Shown: positions 7,463-12,967 of the stretch, piece after piece
Position numbering within the stretch: the first letter of the stretch is position 1
How the letters are laid out: the number at the start of each line of letters is the position of its first letter
Assembly: GCA_021030915.1 (NCBI GenBank)
Contig: JAGEMR010000273.1
Span: forward strand, 1 to 12,967
Direction: 5' to 3'
DNA from: Astrothelium macrocarpum
Lineage: Eukaryota > Ascomycota > Dothideomycetes > Trypetheliales > Trypetheliaceae
Length of the DNA stretch: 12,967 bases
Notes under the pieces: generated by a model
Seen by the model: only the letters and a program-made list of their open reading frames with translations
Databases searched by the model: none
Told to the model about the DNA's origin: nothing
Position numbers and translations under genes: made by a program

Positions 7463-7512
7463 GTACGTTCAGCGGCGTTTTGTATGTCCTTTCAAGCTGA
7501 CTACTATTGTAG
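7463..7512 (+). other. NLR intron 4 (50 bp)
   Basis: Donor GTACGT, branch GCTGAC, acceptor GTAG. Splicing joins AEDRT to RFVVSESSGCLDLSD, as expected for the family. Confidence 0.8.
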
Positions 7513-7702
7513 AGATTTGTAGTTAGTGAGAGCTCTGGCTGTCTTGATCTCTCCGATGAAACTAGCAAACACTCTCTATCACGGACGCACTTTAATATGA
7601 ACAAATTCAGCAGCCCTGCTGAGGAAGATTTTAAGATTGTCGGGGACGCTATTCAATCAATGGTTGAGGTCGCCCATGGACTTGTACTAGCTCGAAGTTA
7701 CA

Positions 7703-7767
7703 GTAAGCATGTAGACCACTAGGTACAATACCAGACTGTAGCTTCTGCCATATTAATGCATATCCAG
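7703..7767 (+). other. NLR intron 5 (65 bp)
   Basis: Donor GTAAGC, acceptor CCAG, with a possible TTAAT branch. One base of upstream exon and two of downstream exon form a Lys codon, linking the hydrolase domain (LVLARSY) to the NB-ARC lead-in (SVDDTFSVV). Confidence 0.7.
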
Positions 7768-7796
7768 AAAAAAGTGTTGATGATACCTTTTCAGTC

Positions 7797-9000
7797 GTGT
7801 CCAGCCTTTCTGGAGTATCGAAGACCGAGCACTTCGTAGCGAGAGAAGAAGAGCTAGTCCAGATCGACCGAGTCCTTCGCTCAGGTGATGGTCGCCAGAC
7901 TGTTACTCTCCATGGTCTCGGCGGCATGGGCAAGACGCAGCTCGCGATCGCATACGCTGTCCGTCATCGGGCCGACTTCTCAGCCATCTTCTGGTTCAAT
8001 ATCAAAGACAGAGACTCAGTCAAGCAGAGCTTTGCCACAGCGGCAAGAAGGATTGCAACAAACTGCTTATCAAGCGGGCTAGGTGGTCTCGATGAAGAGA
8101 AAGATCTTGATAAAGTGGTTGAAGCGGTGAAGCGCTGGTTCGATCAGGCAACAAATACTCGGTGGCTTATGGTCTTCGACAACTACGATAATCCCAAGCT
8201 GCCAGGAGTCATCAACCCCACTGTAGTCGACCTCCGCCGCTTTCTTCCAGAAGCGTACCATGGCTCAGTTCTCATCACAACTAGGCTTGCAGCTGTAAAG
8301 CTGGGTCTCCAGATCCCGATACAAAAGCTTGGTAACCTGGCTGATGGTGTACAAATCCTCTCTGATTCATCTGGGAGAAATATTACTGCTCAAGGTAAAT
8401 TCATAACCACTTTATCCAAAGATAAGGGATGCTAAAATCTATAGATGCGGGTGCTGCGGCGCTTGCCAAAGAGCTAGATGGTCTCCCTCTAGCACTAGCT
8501 ACTGCTGGGGTCTACCTCAGCCAGGTCGCGACAAGTTTAAAAGACTACCTTCGCCTCTACAAGGCATCGTGGCTGCGGCTGTTGCAGAAGAGCCCGGAGC
8601 TAGAATCATACGAAGACCGGGCGCTATATACGACATGGCAACTATCGCTCGACCACATCAAGCAGCGGAACGAGCTTTCGGCACGACTCCTTGAGTTGTG
8701 GGCGTACTTCGACAATCAAGATCTTTGGTTTGAGCTCTTAAAAGGTTGTTCTGATGCTCCGGAATGGCTGAGCCGACTCACAGAAGACGAACTCGAGTTT
8801 ACCGACGCAGTAAGATTGATATGTGACCATGGGTTGGCGGAAGCCGATACATCATCCAAAGAAATCGGCCTAGAATCAAAGGGTTACAACATGCATAGCT
8901 GCGTTCATTCATGGACAATACACGTTATAAATCAGAACTGGAACCTTCAGATGGCAAAAGTAGCTTTGAATTGTATAGGTTCACACGTGCCGGAAGAATC
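7797..9000 (+). other. NB-ARC nucleotide-binding domain of the NLR
   Basis: After splicing the domain shows the P-loop GLGGMGKT (residues 368-375; Lys374 should hold the nucleotide phosphates), Walker B LMVFDNYD (452-459), the RNBS-B/sensor GSVLITTR (484-491), GLPLA (540-544) and an MHD-equivalent MHSCVHSW (677-684). All key residues are present and no stop interrupts this part. STAND ATPases of this type switch on nucleotide exchange and oligomerise. One intron splits the domain. Confidence 0.88.
8395..8444 (+). other. NLR intron 6 (50 bp)
   Basis: Donor GTAAAT, branch GCTAAAA, acceptor ATAG. The split Asp codon (G + AT) links NITAQ to AGAAALAKELDGLPLA, moving from the P-loop frame to the frame of the final exon. 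Confidence 0.75.
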
Positions 9001-9181
9001 TGTCCGCTATTCTTCAATATTAGAACGGCGTCTACTCGGACATGCAGCAAGATGTTACGAATTTGTTTTAAAAGGTGAAACCGACATAGATGGGATGGCG
9101 TGGGCTTTGTATAAATTGGGCATTCTCTACAGAGACCAAGCTAAGCTAGAAATGGCGGAGCAGATGTGCAATCGAGCACTG

Positions 9182-10189
9182 CAAGGCCAGAAGAAAGCAC
9201 TTGGATCAGATCACACTGAGACACTTAAAACAATCAATAATCTAGGCACAGTCTACTGGAATCAGGGCAAGTTAAAGATGGCAGAGCAGATATACAATCG
9301 AACACTGTAAGGCCAGAAGAAAACATTTGGATCAGATCATATTGAGACATTTAGAACAATTAATAATCTAGGTATAATCTACTGGAATCAGGGCAAATTA
9401 GAAATGATAGAACAGATATACAATCGAATATTATAAGGCCAGGAGAAAATATTTGGATCAGATCATATTAAGATATTTGGAATAATCAATAATCTAAATA
9501 TAATCTACTGGAATCAGGGCAAGTTAGAGATGGCAGAGCAGATGTATAATCGAGTATTGTAAGGCCAGGAGAAAACATTTGGATCAGATCACACTGAGAT
9601 ATTTAGAACAATTAATAACCTAGGCATAGTCTACCGGAATCAGGGCAAGCTAGAGATGGCAGAGCAGATGTACAATCGAGCACTGCAAGGCCAGGAGAAA
9701 ACACTTGGATCAGATCACACTGAGACACTTGGAACGATGAATAACCTAGGCCTAGTCTACTGGAATCAGGGCAAGCTAGAGATGGCAGAGCAGATATACA
9801 ATCGAGCACTGTAAGGCCAGGAGAAAATATTTGGATCAGATCATATTGAGACATTTAGAACAATGAATAACCTAGGCCTAATCTACCGGAATCAGGGCAA
9901 ATTAGAGATGGTAAAATAGATACATAATCGAACACTATAAGGCCAGAAGAAAATATTTGGATCAGATCATATTGAGACATTTATAATAATCAATAACCTA
10001 GGCCTAGTCTACCGGGATCAGGGCAAACTAGAGATGGCAGAACAGATATACAATCAAACATTATAAGGCCAGAATAAAGTATTTGGATCAGATCATACTG
10101 AGACATTCGAAATAGTTTATAATCTGGGTGAGCTTTATGTAGACCAGAGCAAGCTAGAGATGGCGGAGCAGATGTACAATCGAGCGTTG
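9182..10189 (+). repeat. Eight tandem 126 bp TPR units, mutated
   Basis: The GGATCAGATCA marker recurs at 9203, 9329, 9455, 9581, 9707, 9833, 9959 and 10085, an exact 126 bp (42 codon) period with no indels. Each unit encodes one kinesin-light-chain-type TPR (GQ.KALGSDHTETL...NNLG.VYWNQGKLEMAEQ.YNRAL). Diverged TPRs continue on both sides (about 9095-9181 and 10190-10740). Taking the unit starting at 9686 as least changed, the others carry many C-to-T and G-to-A changes, mainly at ApC and GpC; six of nine CAA anchors read TAA. The first, fifth and ninth anchors (9182, 9686, 10190) remain CAA. Near-identical repeats are usual in fungal NLR sensor domains and are known targets of RIP. Confidence 0.9.
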
Positions 10190-10819
10190 CAAGGCCAGGA
10201 GAAGGCACTTAAACCGGACCATACTGAGACACTCCAAACCGTTCACAAATTGGGCGATTTATTTAAAAAGAAAGGTAATGTCAAGGAGGCCGAGCAGATG
10301 TATCAACGAGCTATACATGGATTTGAGAAAACATTAAATTCCGAACATATCTTGACGCTTCAGGTGGCCAATAGCTTCGGCGAGCTATATGTGGAGCAAG
10401 ACAGGCTCATTGAGGCTGAACAGATATTTGAGCGTGTACTCCAAGGGTACGAAAGGGCCCTCGGTCCTGAGCATCTATCTACGCTGAAGGTAGTCAGCAA
10501 CCTAGGCCTTCTTGCTATGAATCAAGGGAAGCTGGAAGAGGCTGAGCAGAGATACCAGCAGGCTCTAGAAGGATTCGAGAAGTCACTGGGCGTTTTGCAA
10601 GCCAAGATCTATATTCCTGCCCTGGATACTCTTGAGAATATTGGCCAGCTCTATACGTCTACAGGACGTTTAGAGCAAGCCCAGAAGATGAACGAGCGTG
10701 CATTGGAGGGTATCGAGACGGTTTTCGGGCGGTCAAGTCAACGGTACTCTAAGCTGTCTGCGGTGGTTGTGGGCCTTAACAAGCCAGTTGACATCGAAAC
10801 TCTCAGCCTAGAGAGATAG

Positions 10820-11144
10820 CTCACATAGCGTGCACCTAACGTTGTTTTAATAGCACAGTGCTTAGCGACCGACGTTTTCAGACTACAAAAGCCATAGATT
10901 ACGATAGTTAACTGCTGAGTTAAGGGTTGAGCGAGTTTGGAGTGTTTATCTATTAATAAGCCACATCGCTTAGAACGGCCTTTACTCGTTTATATTCTTG
11001 TTAATATTAAATAAAGGTAAATATTTCAGTCTCGCGAAATTCTTGCTCTGCTTGACTTTTTGTAACTTTGTATATTAGACTTTAAGCACTACAAAAACGC
11101 TCTGCTCCTTTTTTAGGCCACAGCTTCGATCTATCGCATCTCGT
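10820..11144. other. NLR 3' flank
   Basis: No coding signal is seen. AATAAA at 11010-11015, about 190 bp after the stop, could be the polyadenylation signal. Composition is normal and becomes slightly AT-rich around 11000-11100. Confidence 0.4.
11010..11015 (+). terminator. Possible polyadenylation signal of the NLR
   Basis: An exact AATAAA lies downstream of the NLR stop in a T-rich setting. Fungal polyadenylation signals are loose, so this is only a suggestion. Confidence 0.25.
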
Positions 11145-11355
11145 TGTCATGGAACGTCCTAGGCTAGACAGGACGATAGCTACATGGGATGATAGCTATA
11201 TGGGACGATTCGGGATAATTCGGGATCTCGGAACGGTTTGACCCGATCCGAGCGAACCTGATCGACCCACATGTAGACAGCTGGCTCGATCAGTAGGGGT
11301 TTTCTCGGCTGTGTGCACGGTTGCACTGCGTGCACACTCAACCAAATTCTCAACA
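11145..11355. mobile_element. LTR-like block at the edge of an AT-rich element
   Basis: A 211 bp stretch of normal composition begins TGTCATGG and ends CAACA, then changes within a few dozen bases into extreme AT-rich DNA. It contains a 16 bp near-repeat (GGACGATAGCTACATG, then GGATGATAGCTATATG) and GATTCGGGATAATTCGGGAT. TG...CA ends and position would suit an LTR of a retrotransposon lying to the right, but no second copy or clear primer-binding site is visible in the window. Confidence 0.3.
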
Positions 11356-11578
11356 CCATGGATTCAAATTTAAATATTTCAATAACCATAATAATAATTA
11401 ATATAAGATTAATTTTAAAATATAGCTGAATTTCACACAAATAAGAATTTTCGTAAATTTTAATTATTAAAACGTTATGAATATTATCATTAACATTGAA
11501 AACGATTAGAATGAGAAATCGCATTAGTCTCATTCAAATACTCCTTATCATCCAATACCATATTTTAAAATCTTTCAA

Positions 11579-11875
11579 TTAATATAATTTTTTTTTATTA
11601 TAATTGATTATATTATTTTGCCTCATTTTAAAACTGTTTTGCATTAATTCGTTATTTCTGAACCTTCTTTCATTATTATTATTCAATTTCATGTTATTAT
11701 TTTCGTTTCTTTTGAATTTCCTCATAAACGCGTCGATTCTGAATTTTCATCTCAATTTTTATTTATTTAATAATTTATTATTCGAATTTTTATATCTCCT
11801 ATTATTATTTTTTATATCCCTCCTTCTTCTTCTTCTATTATTATTATTCATAAACGAATTGTATTTTATTGGAAT
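11579..11875 (-). pseudogene. Asn/Arg/Lys-rich frame, possible relic
   Basis: A minus-strand frame of 99 codons with only a TAA and a TGA near its middle reads as a very basic, Asn-rich sequence (for example RRRRRRDIKNNN and RRFRNNELMQNSF). Asn codons AAT may be former Asp or Ser codons after G-to-A change. It could be a relic of a transposon protein; the family is not recognisable. Confidence 0.15.
11822..11849. repeat. Short CTT and ATT microsatellites
   Basis: About five TTC/CTT units run directly into about four ATT units. Simple repeats of this type are common in AT-rich DNA. Confidence 0.5.
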
Positions 11876-12967
11876 TCCAGAATTATATTCCATCATATTC
11901 TATAAATATTTTAATAATCTTATAACGTTTTATATACTTCTATTCTAATTTCATTATTTTTCTAAGATTTTAATTCTCATATTTGATAATATTATTTTCC
12001 ATTTTTATTTTAATATATTTAATTATAAATTAATCCAATTTTTTCATAATCTGAGAATTCATATATGATTCTAAATTTAATCTGAAATGATATTAATAAA
12101 TATTTATAATTCATATAAAAAATTCTGAATTTATTGAATTTATATGAGAATATTATAATCATCGAATTAATATTTGATTAAATATCATTATTGGATTGAA
12201 TGAATGAAAATTTGTTTTAAATCATTTATTAATGATATTTTAAATAATAAAAGTTTTTTATCACGTTGGTCAGAATATATCGAAAAAATCATCTTTGATA
12301 AATCGGCTGATATTTTGATTTTAATATATCCATTCGTTCAAATATTTTATATAATAAATTATTAATGAATTAAACAAATTCATATCTAATAATTGAAAAT
12401 AATAAATCGAATAAAAAAAAAAATAATAATAAGAATTTGATAATGATAATAATAATCCAAAAATTTCATTATTATATGATTTTTATGGCCATCCATTATC
12501 AAAAAATGATCATAAATTTTCTTTTTTAATCTAATTTTGATATATTTATCAAATATATCTCTTAATTATATAAATCCAATTTCATTATTTATTCAATCAG
12601 AAAATGATATTATAAAATTATAATTATGAATAATTGAATTAAAATTTTGAAATTAGAAATTTTGAATTGAATTCATTTTTGAATTATAAATAAATGATGA
12701 TGGAAATATTATTTTATTCATATAAATTATTATTAAAATAATAATCCATTTTTAAAAATTATTTATATCTGATTTTTGAAATTGACCATTTTTATAAAAT
12801 GATTTAATAAAAATATGATATTATTTTATAAACTGGCCAATAAAAAAGTCTTTTTCATTTATATTATATATATTATATGAAAGGATATCATATTATTTTA
12901 TTTTGAATTTTATTTAAAAAAATATTAATATAAAAATAATATAAAATAAGAATTCATATTATATTAA

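Larger units (their letters stand above)
6620..7640 (+). other. N-terminal alpha/beta-hydrolase domain of the NLR
   Basis: Motifs in order after splicing: IIAIHGIGA (about residues 46-54), WCKNVGT, (W)VNWL with the Trp replaced by TAG at 6808, ARIMRYGYQS, FIAHCFGGLV (135-144), DDWPGIFISTTGLIFFGTPFRG, then FLQDL and ACFYELKSSNVG. This order matches the LipA/DUF676-like domain common at the N-terminus of fungal NLRs. The nucleophile elbow, usually G-H-S-x-G-G, reads A-H-C-F-G-G, so Cys139 takes the place of Ser and Ala that of the first Gly. This may be a lost or altered active site, or the normal state of this subgroup. Confidence 0.8.
6542..10819 (+). pseudogene. NLR: alpha/beta hydrolase - NB-ARC - TPR, with eight in-frame stops
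   Basis: Seven exons (6542-6544, 6598-6972, 7029-7091, 7139-7462, 7513-7702, 7768-8394, 8445-10819) join in consistent phase to 1318 codons plus TAG. Residues about 10-320 form an alpha/beta-hydrolase (LipA/DUF676-like) domain, about 325-690 an NB-ARC nucleotide switch, and about 745-1300 kinesin-light-chain-type TPRs. Fungal NLRs of this build are cytosolic sensors in non-self recognition and programmed cell death; the ligand of this one is unknown. Stops: TAG at 6808 (family Trp in WVNWL), TAA at 9308, 9434, 9560, 9812, 9938 and 10064, and TAG at 9917. There are no frameshifts, so other strains may carry an intact allele. The ATG at 6542 is followed at once by an intron; it is the only start I found that joins the frame. 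The architecture is secure; individual intron edges are inferred. Confidence 0.85.
11356..12967. other. Second AT-rich block, no intact gene
   Basis: Extreme AT richness runs to the right edge, with residual C mostly in TC and residual G mostly in GA, as in the transposon at 2748-6238. Stops are frequent in all frames. It is probably the mutated interior of a transposon, but I cannot identify a protein. A long leucine-rich plus-strand frame at 11604-11948 reflects T-rich codons rather than a real membrane protein. Confidence 0.55.

Noticed and set aside
7649..7933. Minus-strand frame across NLR intron 5
   Set aside because: Antisense to the NB-ARC lead-in and P-loop; no recognisable domain.
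8429..8446. ATG at 8429 as start of a separate TPR gene
   Set aside because: It lies within intron 6; the phase-consistent splice joins the NB-ARC P-loop half to the GLPLA half.
9612..9854. Minus-strand frames in the TPR array (also 9990-10208)
   Set aside because: Repeated antisense readings of the TPR units; their openness follows from the repeat sequence.
9308..10066. Programmed stop-codon readthrough in the TPR array
   Set aside because: Seven stops with many other transitions in the same units fit mutation better; no readthrough context is shared with the unrelated TAG at 6808.
9182..10189. Regular repeats resembling a CRISPR array
   Set aside because: The 126 bp period is a multiple of three, every unit encodes a TPR, there are no unique spacers, and the context is a eukaryotic NLR gene.
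11604..11948. Leucine/phenylalanine-rich plus-strand frame as a membrane protein
   Set aside because: Its codons are almost all T/A-rich and follow from the composition; no family motif or topology pattern is seen.

Overview
This window looks like nuclear DNA of a filamentous ascomycete (Pezizomycotina). The evidence is short 47-65 bp GT-AG introns with fungal branch sites, an alpha/beta-hydrolase/NB-ARC/TPR NOD-like receptor (NLR) gene, a two-segment membrane protein of a fungus-restricted family, several fungal transposons, and sharp alternation of normal-composition DNA with blocks in which some 60-base lines hold only 3-5 G+C. All family assignments come from reading motifs; no database search was run.

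Layout, left to right. (1) 1-1195, minus: a clean DD34E Tc1-like transposase running off the left edge. (2) 1441-1730: a 290 bp hAT-type MITE with 17 bp terminal inverted repeats (TIRs) and a perfect 8 bp target duplication. (3) 1815-2747 plus 6241-6273, minus: one membrane-protein gene (DUF6601-like) cut after about 11 codons by (4) a 3491 bp AT-rich DNA transposon (2748-6238) with TIRs of about 220 bp. The transposon carries a heavily mutated plus-strand DDE transposase relic at about 3150-3945. (5) 6542-10819, plus: an NLR gene of seven exons, read here exon by exon. It would give 1318 codons, but it has one nonsense codon in the hydrolase domain and seven in a tandem TPR array. (6) 11145-11355: an LTR-like GC-normal block, followed to the right edge by a second AT-rich block with no identifiable gene.

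The most interesting signal is a shared mutation pattern. Among the 126 bp TPR units (exact period, no indels), C-to-T and G-to-A changes are abundant at ApC and GpC, while TpC sites are almost always kept, even inside TCA. The AT-rich blocks likewise retain C mostly as TC and G mostly as GA. This resembles repeat-induced point mutation (RIP) but does not fit the classic CpA-to-TpA rule. It turns the same Gln codon into TAA in six of nine TPR units.

The edges of the AT-rich transposon are abrupt, its outer 92 bp of TIR are nearly unmutated, and the host gene at the insertion site is not mutated in the same way. This suggests an already degraded copy was mobilised in trans. The NLR and the membrane-protein gene were originally divergent neighbours with about 270 bp between their start codons.
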